64,000 nucleotides of DNA from Prevotella sp. MA2016 (GCF_000619825.1 NZ_JHUW01000013.1:43605-107604), one strand, 5' to 3'; shown: positions 1 through 8,087, counted from the first letter of the stretch. Made by a program: numbers and translations. The notes: generated from the letters alone by a model not told the origin.

Positions 1-1
1 G

Positions 2-883
2 CATATCACCGGTCCGCTGTATGTGAATTACTTCACGATTTCGGCTGAGAAATGGTTCAGTGACGAGCTCTGCGGCATTGGCACTATCTGTCATGAGTTC
101 TCCCACTGTCTGGGTTTGCCGGACCTTTATCCCAGTGATGGAAAAGTCTATTCCACTGTTGATGAGTGGGACTTGATGGATGGTGGCAATTATAGCGTCT
201 GGGGATGGTGCCCACCCAATTATTCGGCCTTCGAGAAGTATCTGTTGGGTTGGCTCTCGTTCGAAGAGATAACAGGCCCCGTCAGTGTTTCAGGCATGAA
301 ACCTGTGGCTGATGGTGGCAAGGCCTATAAGATCGTGAAACCACGAGGCGAGCGTAGTGATGCTGCTGCAGGCGAGGAGTTCTATCTGCTTGAAAATCGC
401 CAGCAGGAAGGTTGGGACCGTTTCCTGCCAGGCAAGGGCTTGGTCATTGTGCATGTGAAATACGATGATTGGTTGTGGCGCCAGAACACTGTGAACAAGA
501 GTACCTACTATCGCTACCAGCTGGTGCCTGCAGATGGCATGGACTATCAGGCCTGGGATGACTATCTGAAAGCCCATGCGCTGACCGATTATCTGGATAC
601 AGAGACCCGCCAGTGGAATCGCCATCTCAGCACGGCTGCCTATCCCTTGATGAGCGATGACAAGACAGTGAACAGCTGCGATGCGCTGCCCCTGCCCATC
701 ACCCATATTCAGCTATCAGATGATGGCACTATCTCCTTCGACGTTGTTTCGTCGGCTATTCATACTATTGTGGATGCACCAAAAAACGACGACCATTGGT
801 ATGATCTCCAAGGTCGCCGTCTCATCGGGAGGCCTACAAAAAGAGGCCTATTCATCAATAATGGTAGAAAAATCCTTCAATAA
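2..883 (+). CDS. M6-family-like secreted metalloprotease, C-terminal part (5' end outside window)
   Basis: The reading frame is open to the left edge of the window (the first in-frame start-like codon is GTG at 23), so only the C-terminal part is present. A zinc-protease motif HEFSH followed by CLGLPDLY (coordinates about 92-127) fits the HExxHxxGxxD pattern of M6 immune-inhibitor-A-like peptidases: the two His and the Asp bind zinc and the Glu is catalytic. The C-terminal 25 residues (WYDLQGRR, then a Gly-rich RGLFINNGRK tail) resemble the short conserved tail seen on many secreted Prevotella proteins, which suggests export, though that is inference. The stop codon lies only 5 bp from the convergent clpB stop and no terminator hairpin separates them. 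Family call is good; substrate unknown. Confidence 0.75.
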   Translation, partial: HITGPLYVNYFTISAEKWFSDELCGIGTICHEFSHCLGLPDLYPSDGKVYSTVDEWDLMDGGNYSVWGWCPPNYSAFEKYLLGWLSFEEITGPVSVSGMKPVADGGKAYKIVKPRGERSDAAAGEEFYLLENRQQEGWDRFLPGKGLVIVHVKYDDWLWRQNTVNKSTYYRYQLVPADGMDYQAWDDYLKAHALTDYLDTETRQWNRHLSTAAYPLMSDDKTVNSCDALPLPITHIQLSDDGTISFDVVSSAIHTIVDAPKNDDHWYDLQGRRLIGRPTKRGLFINNGRKILQ

Positions 884-888
884 TCCGT

Positions 889-3399
889 TTAATTCCTAAA
901 CAGTAGTCCATCGCCAAACTCATCGATGATGATTGGTTTGCTGCGATCCACCTCGTCGGCCAAGATCTTCTTCGACAGGTCGTTGAGCACATACTGCTGG
1001 ATGGCGCGCTTCACGGGGCGTGCACCAAACTCCGGATCATAGCCCTGTTCGGCCAGATAGTTGATGGCCTGTTGTGTGCACTCCAGGGTGATGCCCTGAG
1101 GAGCCAGCATGTCAGTCACCCTCTTGAGCTGCAGCTTCACCACATCAGCTATCTGTTCCTTGGTGAGCGGTGTGAAGGTGATAATCTCGTCGATACGGTT
1201 CAGGAACTCTGGGCGCATGGTAGCTCTGAGCTGCTCGCGTGTGGCATTCGATGTCATGATGATGATGGTGTTCTTGAAGTTGGCTGTACGCCCCTTGTTG
1301 TCCGTCAGTCGTCCATCATCCAGCACCTGCAGCAGGATGTTGAACACATCCGGATGCGCTTTCTCAATCTCATCAAACAGCACTACCGAGTAAGGCTTGC
1401 GCCGCACAGCCTCAGTGAGCTGTCCGCCCTCGTCGTAGCCCACGTATCCTGGAGGCGCACCGATCAGTCGGCTCACGCTGTATTTCTCCTGATACTCACT
1501 CATATCGATACGCGTCATCATCGTCTCGTCGTTAAACAGGTAGTCGGCCAGTGTCTTGGCCAGTTCGGTCTTACCTACACCCGTGGTGCCCAGGAAGATA
1601 AACGAGGCGATAGGGCGCTTAGGATCCTGCAAGCCCGCACGACTGCGGCGCACGGCATCAGATACAGCCACGATGGCTTCGTCTTGGCCTATCACGCGTT
1701 TGTGCAGTTCGTCTTCCAGATGGAGCAGTTTTTCGCGTTCGCTCTGCATCATCTTGGTTACGGGGATACCTGTCCAGCGGCTTACTACCTCGGCGATGTC
1801 ATCGGCGGTAACCTCTTCGCGAACCAGAGAGTTATCGCCTTGGGCATTGGCCAGCTGACTCTGGATATGTGCAATGTCGTCCTCAAGTGCTTTCAGTTTC
1901 GAGTAGCGTATCTCGGCTACCTTGCCGTAGTCGCCCTCGCGCTCGGCACGTTCTGCCTCCAGCTTCAGGTTCTCAATATCCTGCTTGTCCTGCTGGATTT
2001 TGTTGATGAGTTGGCGCTCGCCTTCCCACTTGGCACGGAACTGGGTTTCCTGTTCCTTCAGTTCGGCGATGTCCTTATCCAACTGTGCTATCTTCTGGGT
2101 GTCGCCCTCTCTTTTGATAGCCTCACGCTCGATTTCGAGCTGAGCCAGTCGGCGGGTAATCTCATCCAACTCCTCAGGTACCGAGTCGCGCTCCATGCGC
2201 AGTTTGGCTGCGGCCTCGTCCATCAGGTCTATAGCCTTATCAGGCAGGAATCGCTCTGAGATATAGCGCTCCGAGAGTTGCACGGCAGCGATACAGGCAT
2301 CGTCCTGTATACGTACCTTGTGGTGATTCTCGTAACGTTCCTTCAAGCCTCGCAGAATGCTGATAGCACTCAGTTCATCGGGCTCATCCACCATCACCGT
2401 CTGGAATCGGCGCTCCAGTGCCTTATCCTTCTCAAAATATTTCTGATATTCGTTCAGTGTGGTGGCACCGATAGCGCGCAGTTCGCCGCGTGCCAGGGCA
2501 GGCTTCAGGATGTTGGCTGCATCCATGGCCCCCTCGCCACCACCAGCACCTACCAGTGTATGAATCTCGTCGATAAACAAGATGATGCGTCCATCGGCCT
2601 TTGTCACCTCGTTGATCACACTCTTCAGGCGCTCCTCAAACTCACCTTTGTACTTGGCACCTGCTACCAGCGCACCCATATCAAGCGAGTAGAGCTGCTT
2701 GTCCTTCAGGTTTTCGGGCACATCGCCACGCACGATACGTCCAGCCAGACCCTCCACGATGGCCGTTTTACCCGTACCCGGTTCACCTATTAAGATAGGA
2801 TTGTTTTTGGTGCGGCGCGATAGAATCTGCAGCACGCGACGAATCTCATCATCACGCCCAATCACAGGGTCGAGCTTACCTTGGCGCGCCATGTCAACCA
2901 GGTTTTTGGCGTATTTCTCCAAGCTCTGGTAGTTGTCATCGGCACTCTGCGACTGTACCTTCTGTCCCTGGCGCAGTGCCTGGATAGCAGCTTGCATCTC
3001 CTTCTCGGTGCAGCCGGCATCCTTCATGATGCGCGAGGCAGTAGAATTAACTTTAAGCAGGGCGAGTAGGATAGGCTCTACCGATACAAACTCGTCGCCA
3101 CCTTTCTGAGCCACCTCTTGCGCGCGCACGAGTACATTATTACTATCACTGGAGAGATAAGGCTGTCCAGCCCCCTGCACTTTGGGCAGATGCTGTATCT
3201 CCTGATCTACCAGCAACTCTATCTGCTGGGCATTCACACCCAACTTCTGGAAGATGAAGGTGGTTACATCCTTCGCCTTCTCTATCACACCCTTCAGCAG
3301 GTGTACAGGCTCAATCACCTGCTGCCCGTTCATCTGGGCACTGTTCACAGCCTGCTGAATGGCCTCTTGTGCTTTGATTGTAAATTTGTCGAATGTCAT
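889..3399 (-). CDS. clpB: ATP-dependent disaggregase ClpB
   Basis: Hsp100 chaperone that, with DnaK, threads and rescues aggregated proteins in the cytoplasm. About 836 residues: Clp N domain (1-145), first AAA+ module with Walker A GEPGTGKT at 205-212 and Walker B LFIDE near 275, the long coiled-coil M domain (about 390-530), second AAA+ module with Walker A GTTGVGKT at 604-611 and a GYVGY pore loop. I start at the ATG at 3399 because the family begins MTFDKFT and a good Shine-Dalgarno AAAGGAG lies just upstream, unusual for this phylum; an in-frame extension to 3438 is probably not translated. Odd: between sensor-1 TSN (716) and the arginine-finger segment RPEFLNRID (729) only about 10 residues remain, roughly 20 fewer than E. 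coli ClpB, which accounts for the short total length. Confidence 0.96.
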   Translation of the reverse strand: MTFDKFTIKAQEAIQQAVNSAQMNGQQVIEPVHLLKGVIEKAKDVTTFIFQKLGVNAQQIELLVDQEIQHLPKVQGAGQPYLSSDSNNVLVRAQEVAQKGGDEFVSVEPILLALLKVNSTASRIMKDAGCTEKEMQAAIQALRQGQKVQSQSADDNYQSLEKYAKNLVDMARQGKLDPVIGRDDEIRRVLQILSRRTKNNPILIGEPGTGKTAIVEGLAGRIVRGDVPENLKDKQLYSLDMGALVAGAKYKGEFEERLKSVINEVTKADGRIILFIDEIHTLVGAGGGEGAMDAANILKPALARGELRAIGATTLNEYQKYFEKDKALERRFQTVMVDEPDELSAISILRGLKERYENHHKVRIQDDACIAAVQLSERYISERFLPDKAIDLMDEAAAKLRMERDSVPEELDEITRRLAQLEIEREAIKREGDTQKIAQLDKDIAELKEQETQFRAKWEGERQLINKIQQDKQDIENLKLEAERAEREGDYGKVAEIRYSKLKALEDDIAHIQSQLANAQGDNSLVREEVTADDIAEVVSRWTGIPVTKMMQSEREKLLHLEDELHKRVIGQDEAIVAVSDAVRRSRAGLQDPKRPIASFIFLGTTGVGKTELAKTLADYLFNDETMMTRIDMSEYQEKYSVSRLIGAPPGYVGYDEGGQLTEAVRRKPYSVVLFDEIEKAHPDVFNILLQVLDDGRLTDNKGRTANFKNTIIIMTSNATREQLRATMRPEFLNRIDEIITFTPLTKEQIADVVKLQLKRVTDMLAPQGITLECTQQAINYLAEQGYDPEFGARPVKRAIQQYVLNDLSKKILADEVDRSKPIIIDEFGDGLLFRN

Positions 3400-3424
3400 A
3401 TTTAACTCCTTTCTTTGTTTTTTT

Positions 3425-3502
3425 GATAATAAGAACATAAGAACATATTTTTTTGTTGCTCCATTGTGGGCGCAGCTTTTATGTTCCTATGTTCTTATTA
3501 TC
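3425..3502. repeat. Inverted short-period repeat upstream of clpB
   Basis: Two 22-bp arms (3425-3446 and 3481-3502) are inverted copies with a single mismatch and enclose a 34-bp core containing GCTCCATTGTGGGCGC. Each arm is itself built of 8-bp steps (AATAAGAA, CATAAGAA). It lies in the 228-bp clpB-typA gap, just upstream of clpB, and would fold as a large hairpin if transcribed. No coding sequence or other signal is seen in this gap apart from the typA terminator. Confidence 0.8.
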
Positions 3503-3581
3503 TAAAACCATGCCGAGTGAATAAATACTGACAAAATGGCATCGGTGTGTGTCTATTTGTCGCAACATTCCTATAAAGCAT

Positions 3582-3614
3582 AAAAAAACCTCGCCAATTG
3601 GCGAGGCTTCTTTT
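3582..3614 (-). terminator. Rho-independent terminator of typA
   Basis: Perfect 9-bp stem CCTCGCCAA / TTGGCGAGG (3589-3606) with seven A residues on the left, read as a U-tract on the minus strand right after typA. The T-rich right side could make it work weakly in the other direction. Confidence 0.85.
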
Positions 3615-3627
3615 TGCTATATAAACC

Positions 3628-5430
3628 TTATACTTTATTAGCCTTTTTACGCTGGTCGTGATCAAGGATAGTCTTGCGCATGCGCATTGACTTTGGTGTC
3701 ACCTCAACCAACTCGTCCTGCTTGATATACTCCAGGCACTCCTCCAGGCTCATCACCGTCTTTGGAATGATGCGGGCCTTATCGTCGGTACCTGATGCAC
3801 GCACGTTGGTGAGCTGCTTAGCCTTGCACACGTTAACCACCAGGTCGTTGTCGTGCACGTGCTCGCCCACTACCTGACCCATGTAAACATCCTCACCTGG
3901 ATCGATGAAGAACTTACCACGGTCCTGCAGCTTGTCGATGGCATAAGCAAAGGCGTTGCCAGTATCCATTGAGATCATCGAACCGTTTACGCGGCGCTCA
4001 ATCTCGCCCTTGTAAGGCTGATACTCCTTGAAGCGGTGGGCCATGATAGCCTCGCCCTGACTGGCAGTGAGCACATTGGTACGCAATCCGATGATACCAC
4101 GTGATGGGATGTCGAACTCGATGTTGACACGCTCACCCTGACTCTCCATAGAGGTCATCTCACCCTTACGGCGGGTCACCATATCAATCATCTTTGATGC
4201 GAACTCCTCGGGCACGTTGATAGTCAGCTCCTCTACAGGCTCGTGCTTCACGCCGTCGATCTCCTTGTAGATAACCTGAGGCTGACCCACCTGCAGCTCG
4301 TAGCCCTCGCGGCGCATGGTCTCAACCAGCACTGAGAGGTGGAGCACACCGCGACCCGACACGATCCACTTATCGGTGCTATCCTCGAAAGGACGCACGC
4401 GCAGCGCCAGGTTCTTCTCCAGCTCCTTCTCCAGTCGGTCGTTGATATGGCGTGATGTCACAAACTTACCCTCCTTACCAAAGAAAGGTGAGTCGTTGAT
4501 CATGAAGAGCATCGACATGGTAGGCTCATCGATAGCGATAGGAGCCAGGGGCTCTGGATTCTCCAGGTCGCAGATGGTGTCGCCAATCTCAAACTTCTCC
4601 AGACCGATCACGGCACACATGTCGCCACACTCCACCTGATCGGTGCGCACATGGCTCATACCCTCAAACACGTGCAGCTCCTTAATCTTGGTTTTCTCCA
4701 TAGAGCCATCACGATGTGCGATGGTAACCTGCATACCGTCTTTCAGGGTGCCGCGATGCACGCGACCCACGGCGATACGTCCCTGATAGCTTGAATAGTC
4801 GAGCGAAGTGATAAGCATCTGTGGTGTTCCCTCCACCTGCTTTGGTGCGGGTATCACCTCCACAATCTTATCCAGCAGATAAGTGATATCTTCGGTAGGC
4901 TTCTTGTAGTCCTCGCTCATCCAACCATTCTTGGCCGAGCCATAGACTACAGGGAAGTCAAGCTGATCTTCTGTAGCATTGAGTGAGAACATCAGATCGA
5001 ACACCATCTCATACACCTCCTCAGGGCGGCAGTTAGGCTTATCTACCTTGTTTACAACCACGATGGGCTTCAATCCGATTTCGAGTGCTTTCTGAAGCAC
5101 GAAACGCGTCTGGGGCATTGGTCCTTCGAAGGCATCCACCAACAGCAGGCAGCCATCGGCCATGTTGAGCACGCGCTCTACCTCACCACCGAAGTCAGAG
5201 TGTCCCGGAGTGTCAATGATATTGATTTTAACGCCTTTCCAATTGATACTGACGTTTTTTGAAAGAATAGTGATACCACGCTCGCGCTCCAAGTCGTTGG
5301 CATCAAGTACCTGATTGCTGAGATTCTGTCCATCACGGAACAAGTGTCCAGCCAGCATCATCTTGTCCACAAGTGTTGTCTTACCATGGTCAACATGAGC
5401 AATAATTGCAATGTTTCTGATATCCTGCAT
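3628..5430 (-). CDS. typA: Ribosome-associated GTPase TypA/BipA
   Basis: Translational GTPase of the EF-G superfamily that binds the ribosome and helps 50S assembly and stress growth. Start chosen at the ATG at 5430 because the family begins [20 protein letters not shown]; the frame is open for 40 codons upstream, but that stretch is the promoter and a repeat. The product has 600 residues, the normal size. Visible: P-loop [10 protein letters not shown] near residue 10-20, switch [15 protein letters not shown] base-recognition motif, EF-G-like domains III and V, and the BipA C-terminal domain ending in a basic tail. Divergent from rpsO and terminated by its own hairpin. Confidence 0.97.
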   Translation of the reverse strand: MQDIRNIAIIAHVDHGKTTLVDKMMLAGHLFRDGQNLSNQVLDANDLERERGITILSKNVSINWKGVKINIIDTPGHSDFGGEVERVLNMADGCLLLVDAFEGPMPQTRFVLQKALEIGLKPIVVVNKVDKPNCRPEEVYEMVFDLMFSLNATEDQLDFPVVYGSAKNGWMSEDYKKPTEDITYLLDKIVEVIPAPKQVEGTPQMLITSLDYSSYQGRIAVGRVHRGTLKDGMQVTIAHRDGSMEKTKIKELHVFEGMSHVRTDQVECGDMCAVIGLEKFEIGDTICDLENPEPLAPIAIDEPTMSMLFMINDSPFFGKEGKFVTSRHINDRLEKELEKNLALRVRPFEDSTDKWIVSGRGVLHLSVLVETMRREGYELQVGQPQVIYKEIDGVKHEPVEELTINVPEEFASKMIDMVTRRKGEMTSMESQGERVNIEFDIPSRGIIGLRTNVLTASQGEAIMAHRFKEYQPYKGEIERRVNGSMISMDTGNAFAYAIDKLQDRGKFFIDPGEDVYMGQVVGEHVHDNDLVVNVCKAKQLTNVRASGTDDKARIIPKTVMSLEECLEYIKQDELVEVTPKSMRMRKTILDHDQRKKANKV

Positions 5431-5454
5431 ACTATTTAAATTGTTTTGCGGGTG

Positions 5455-5462
5455 CAAAGTTA
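5455..5462 (-). promoter_or_regulatory. typA promoter -7 element
   Basis: Minus-strand TAACTTTG followed by C matches the Bacteroidetes -7 consensus TAnnTTTG, 25-30 bp upstream of the typA ATG. The -33 position falls inside the inverted 9-bp repeat at 5473-5548, and no clear TTG is found there. Confidence 0.65.
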
Positions 5463-5472
5463 CAAAAAAATA

Positions 5473-5548
5473 GGCACGGATTACACGAATTTCACGAATA
5501 TTTTGCAAAAACGGGTCATTTTTTCGCGTAATTCGCGCAATTCGTGCC
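5473..5548. repeat. Inverted 9-bp-period repeat (CACGAATT family) between typA and rpsO
   Basis: Left arm: three 9-bp units GCACGGATT, ACACGAATT, TCACGAATA (5474-5500). Right arm: three inverted units (5521-5547), last one AATTCGTGC. The 20-bp loop is 5501-5520. A single-armed copy of the same family lies at 8016-8042 upstream of the YfhO gene. The array covers the -33 region of the typA promoter and ends just before the rpsO promoter. Confidence 0.85.
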
Positions 5549-5556
5549 AAAATAAT

Positions 5557-5587
5557 TTGGTGGAATGCAGAATTTGTTGTAATTTTG
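5557..5587 (+). promoter_or_regulatory. rpsO promoter
   Basis: TTG at 5557-5559, 20-bp gap, TAATTTTG at 5580-5587: an exact Bacteroidetes sigma-ABfr-type promoter. Predicted start about 5592 gives a leader near 110 nt. Confidence 0.8.
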
Positions 5588-5592
5588 CAGCC

Positions 5593-5634
5593 GCATTTCG
5601 GAAAATCCGATGCATCTGACGACGTAAACTCGTC
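5593..5634 (+). promoter_or_regulatory. Structured rpsO leader (candidate S15 autoregulatory RNA)
   Basis: At the very 5' end of the predicted mRNA, GCA-TCGGA pairs with TCCGATGC around an AAA loop (5593-5613), followed by GACGA / TCGTC around a 7-nt loop (5618-5634). S15 controls its own mRNA through leader structures in several phyla, with unrelated folds; a role here is inference. Confidence 0.4.
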
Positions 5635-5701
5635 TGTGATTAGGCAAGAATCGCGTCTGAAAGATGTTTATGCAAACAATTATTTAATCACATTAAAAAT
5701 T

Positions 5702-5971
5702 ATGTATTTAGACAAGGCAAAGAAGGAGGAGATCTTTGGTCAGTATGGTAAGAGCACAACAGACACTGGTTCTGCAGAGGCTCAGATCGCACTCTTCAGC
5801 TATCGTATCTCTCACCTGACAGAGCACCTGAAGAAGAATCACAAGGACCACAACACTGCACGTTCACTCACCATGATGGTAGGTAAGCGTCGTAAGCTTC
5901 TGAAGTATCTGTACAATACCGATATCAATCGTTATCGTGCAATCATCAAGGCTCTTGGTCTGCGTAAGTAA
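5702..5971 (+). CDS. rpsO: 30S ribosomal protein S15
   Basis: 89 residues, exactly the family length. S15 binds the central domain of 16S rRNA and nucleates the platform of the small subunit. Motifs: TGS-AEAQIA (helix 1-2), LTEHLKKNHKDHNTARSL with the rRNA-binding H-x-K-D-H and the C-terminal GKRRKLLKYL segment. The start is the ATG at 5702; an upstream in-frame extension to 5585 is only leader RNA. Single-gene transcript: own promoter at 5557-5587 and a bidirectional terminator directly downstream. Confidence 0.98.
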   Translation: MYLDKAKKEEIFGQYGKSTTDTGSAEAQIALFSYRISHLTEHLKKNHKDHNTARSLTMMVGKRRKLLKYLYNTDINRYRAIIKALGLRK

Positions 5972-5999
5972 TCCATTGCTTACACTCAAGCAAAAAATA

Positions 6000-6033
6000 A
6001 TCCCCGTCTCGATTGAGGCGGGGATGTTTTTTT
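6000..6033. terminator. Bidirectional terminator between rpsO and luxS
   Basis: 11-bp stem ATCCCCGTCTC / GAGGCGGGGAT (one G-T wobble) with a GATT loop, T7 on the plus side (6027-6033) and an A-rich left flank that serves luxS on the minus strand. The T-run touches the luxS stop codon. Confidence 0.9.
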
Positions 6034-6526
6034 ATGCATCTGCGAAGATCTTTCCGTCTTCGAGTGTGATCTGCAGTTTGGTGTATTCCGAGTGGAAATC
6101 GTTCTGCAGGCGATCCAGATAGCGTGCGCTTTCCCATTTGCACATGGGCAGGTCGTGCAGCAGATAGTTGCCACAGGCCTGTGGCTCCGTAGCGGGCACG
6201 GCGTCCTGCGTCAGAATCCACTTCAGGCATTCGATAGTGAGTCGGCGCATATCCTCTACGGTGTAATGGCCTGTCATGATGATATACATGCCCGTGAGAC
6301 ATCCCATCGGACCAACATAAACCACATCTTCTTTTGCTTCGCTATTGCGGAACCATGTTGCCATCAGGTGTTCCAGACTGTGCATGGCCGATGGGGCCAC
6401 AGCTGGTTCCTTATTGGGTTCGGTGATACGTAAGTCAAATGTGGTGAAACCCTTGTCCTCGCGCGACACATAGATGCCGGGCTTCAGCTGGGTATGATCA
6501 ATTGTAAAACTCTGTATAACTTCCAT
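6032..6526 (-). CDS. luxS: S-ribosylhomocysteine lyase LuxS
   Basis: Cleaves S-ribosylhomocysteine to homocysteine and DPD, the precursor of autoinducer-2. 164 residues, normal size. Metal-binding HSLEH at 49-53, catalytic-type Cys in PMGCLTG (76) and the third metal ligand Cys in QACGN (118) are all present. Last gene of a leftward operon after the SpoU-type methyltransferase and mtnN, so SAH made by methylation is processed by MtnN and then LuxS. The 41-bp gap to mtnN is filled by an ATGTAAAA-type 8-bp array. Confidence 0.97.
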   Translation of the reverse strand: MEVIQSFTIDHTQLKPGIYVSREDKGFTTFDLRITEPNKEPAVAPSAMHSLEHLMATWFRNSEAKEDVVYVGPMGCLTGMYIIMTGHYTVEDMRRLTIECLKWILTQDAVPATEPQACGNYLLHDLPMCKWESARYLDRLQNDFHSEYTKLQITLEDGKIFADA

Positions 6527-6527
6527 T

Positions 6528-6558
6528 CAATTTTTACATTTTTACATTTTTAAATTTT
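6528..6558 (-). repeat. 8-bp array (ACATTTTT) in the mtnN-luxS gap
   Basis: Units CAATTTTT, ACATTTTT, ACATTTTT and a decayed AAATTTTT. On the minus (coding) strand this reads ATGTAAAA, so each intact unit is a start codon followed at once by the stop TAA, directly upstream of the luxS ATG. Confidence 0.8.
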
Positions 6559-6567
6559 TTAATTTTC

Positions 6568-7197
6568 CTACAGGCTTTCGATGAATGTTTTGGTGGTTTG
6601 GAACGATTTTTCGGCCACGGTGTCCCAGAAATTGTGATACTGCGAGGCATCGGTGTCGCGCAGGGGGATATCACTAATCAGTCGGAACGAGATGAATGGC
6701 ACGTTGTAGATATGACATACCTGCGCGATGGCACAGCTCTCCATGTCGACAGCCTTAGCCTCGGGGAAGTGACTTACTATCTCGCGCATCTTATCCTTCG
6801 AATCCACAAACCAGTCGCCTGTAACAATCAGTCCGGGTTTAGCACCAGTCTGCTTGGCTTTCTCCAGCAGATATGGGTCGGCCTGATAACGTGCTGGCAG
6901 ACCCTGCACCTGACCATAGACGGTATTCTCGTCGATGGCAAAGCCACAATACACATCGTGGTAAGTGAGTTCAGAACTTACCACCACATCCTGTAGGTTG
7001 ATGTCGTCACCATTGCCACCGGCACATCCGCTAGAGATGATACAGTCGGGTTTGTACTGTCTGATCATCTCAACAGTCTGTATGGCAGCATTTACTGTGG
7101 CGATACCACTCTTCTGCAGAATCACTTTATCTTCTGGAAATAATGGACGGAGCTGCTTCAGTTCCTTTTCCATCGCTACGATCATTCCTATCTTCAT
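6568..7197 (-). CDS. mtnN: 5'-methylthioadenosine/S-adenosylhomocysteine nucleosidase
   Basis: Hydrolyses SAH and MTA to adenine plus S-ribosylhomocysteine or methylthioribose; its SRH product is the LuxS substrate. 209 residues, slightly short of the usual 230. Starts MKIGMIVAMEKEL with the catalytic-type Glu after AM; SSGCAGG phosphorylase-fold motif near 55-61, VDMES nucleoside-binding motif near 150, and SDIPLRD carrying the catalytic Asp near 175. Middle gene of the methyltransferase-mtnN-luxS operon; the gap upstream to the methyltransferase is 19 bp. Confidence 0.95.
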   Translation of the reverse strand: MKIGMIVAMEKELKQLRPLFPEDKVILQKSGIATVNAAIQTVEMIRQYKPDCIISSGCAGGNGDDINLQDVVVSSELTYHDVYCGFAIDENTVYGQVQGLPARYQADPYLLEKAKQTGAKPGLIVTGDWFVDSKDKMREIVSHFPEAKAVDMESCAIAQVCHIYNVPFISFRLISDIPLRDTDASQYHNFWDTVAEKSFQTTKTFIESL

Positions 7198-7206
7198 ATT
7201 GGACTA

Positions 7207-7238
7207 TTTTACATTTTTACATTTTTACATTTTTACAT
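7207..7238 (-). repeat. 8-bp array overlapping the methyltransferase stop codon
   Basis: ACATTTTT units at 7211, 7219 and 7227 with a partial fourth at 7235. On the minus strand the ATGTAAAA units encode the last residues of the upstream methyltransferase (CKNVKM), whose stop is the TAA of one unit, and then continue toward the mtnN start. Confidence 0.85.
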
Positions 7239-7993
7239 TGCCTCTGGCGCACTGCTTCGTACATCAGGATGGCAGCTGATACGCTCACGTTCAGCGAGTC
7301 GAGTCGGCCCAGCATGGGGATGCGGATATGTGCATCGGCAGCCTCGCGCCACTGGTTGGTGAGTCCGGTGCTCTCGGTACCCATCACGATGGCTGTGCCC
7401 TGTGTCATGTCGTAATCGTAGTATTCGTAAGAATCCTGCAGTTGGGCAGTGAGAATCTTGATACCACGCTCTTTGAGAAAGGCGATACACTCCTGCGAGG
7501 TGCACACAGCTGTGGGCACGCAGAACACGCCCCCGATGCTGGCACGAATCACGTTGGGATTATACAAATCCGTGAGCGGGTCGCACACAATCAGTGCGTC
7601 GATGCCAGCAGCCTCGGCCGAGCGCAAGATGGCCCCCAGATTGCCAGGCTTCTCAACGCTCTCAAGCACCACTATTAGTGGTGAGTGTTCTTGCGTCCCT
7701 CCGGTAGCAAGCGAGCGGAGTGTTGAGAGATTATGCTCTTTGCATCGCACCACGGCGATGTGGCCTTCGGTGCTGCCACGATAGGCCATCTTCTCATAGA
7801 CCTGTGGGGTGACGTTCTTGTTGAGGATATACTCCTCCACCACCTCGTAGCCGCAAGCCTTGCAGTGCTCTATCTCGCGCTGGCCCTCTACCACAAAGAG
7901 CCCTTCTTCACGTCGTAGCGATGACTTCTGCTGCAGGGCTACCACGTGCTTAATCCTGGCGTTTTGTACGCTTGTAATGATTGTTTCTTCCAT
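7217..7993 (-). CDS. SpoU/TrmH-family RNA 2'-O-methyltransferase
   Basis: Uses SAM to methylate a ribose 2'-OH in rRNA or tRNA. 258 residues from the ATG at 7993 (MEETIITSVQNARIK, the RNA-binding substrate domain); a longer frame to 8068 runs into an upstream repeat. The SPOUT knot motifs are intact: motif 1 EKPGNLGAILRSAEAAG, motif 2 GTESTGL, motif 3 LNVSVSAAILMYEA. Between the two domains, at about residues 85-108, a peptide STLRSLATGG with flanks looks like a translated repeat insertion. The C terminus is encoded by an 8-bp array. The exact target (RlmB-like or TrmH-like) cannot be told. Confidence 0.88.
   Translation of the reverse strand: MEETIITSVQNARIKHVVALQQKSSLRREEGLFVVEGQREIEHCKACGYEVVEEYILNKNVTPQVYEKMAYRGSTEGHIAVVRCKEHNLSTLRSLATGGTQEHSPLIVVLESVEKPGNLGAILRSAEAAGIDALIVCDPLTDLYNPNVIRASIGGVFCVPTAVCTSQECIAFLKERGIKILTAQLQDSYEYYDYDMTQGTAIVMGTESTGLTNQWREAADAHIRIPMLGRLDSLNVSVSAAILMYEAVRQRQCKNVKM
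7667..7738 (-). repeat. In-frame repeat-like insertion in the methyltransferase gene
   Basis: Minus-strand order: heptad-like CTCTCAA / CACTCCG, a core with short inverted arms CTTGC...GCAAG, then GAACACT / CACCACT and a perfect palindrome CACCACT-ATT-AGTGGTG (7667-7683). It lies between the N-terminal and SPOUT domains and layout resembles the elements at 33.5 and 61.7 kb. Confidence 0.5.
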
Positions 7994-8015
7994 ATTTTGC
8001 TGCAAAATTATAAAA

Positions 8016-8042
8016 AATCCGCGTAATCCGTGTAATCCGTGC
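8016..8042. repeat. 9-bp array (AATCCGTGT), single arm
   Basis: Three consecutive 9-bp units AATCCGCGT, AATCCGTGT, AATCCGTGC. Same family as the inverted element at 5473-5548. It sits in the divergent gap between the methyltransferase and the YfhO gene, over the expected -33 region of the latter. Confidence 0.85.
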
Positions 8043-8053
8043 CTAAAAAATTG

Positions 8054-8082
8054 TATCTTTGCAGGCAAATTAAATAATTTGC
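8054..8082 (+). promoter_or_regulatory. YfhO gene promoter -7 element and 5' UTR hairpin
   Basis: TATCTTTG at 8054-8061 is a consensus -7 box. A perfect inverted repeat GCAAATT-AAAT-AATTTGC (8065-8082) then forms a hairpin at the predicted mRNA 5' end, six bases before the ATG. Confidence 0.6.
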
Positions 8083-8087
8083 AAGTT

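Noticed and set aside
1072..2259. Long open frame (395 codons) on the plus strand opposite clpB
   Set aside because: It mirrors the clpB coding sequence with no family motifs and no promoter; the clpB protein on the other strand is unmistakable.
3425..3502. Inverted repeat considered as IS terminal repeats
   Set aside because: Only 34 bp lie between the arms and no transposase or target-site duplication is seen.
5431..5550. N-terminal extension of TypA
   Set aside because: It would translate the promoter and the inverted 9-bp repeat; family alignment supports the ATG at 5430.
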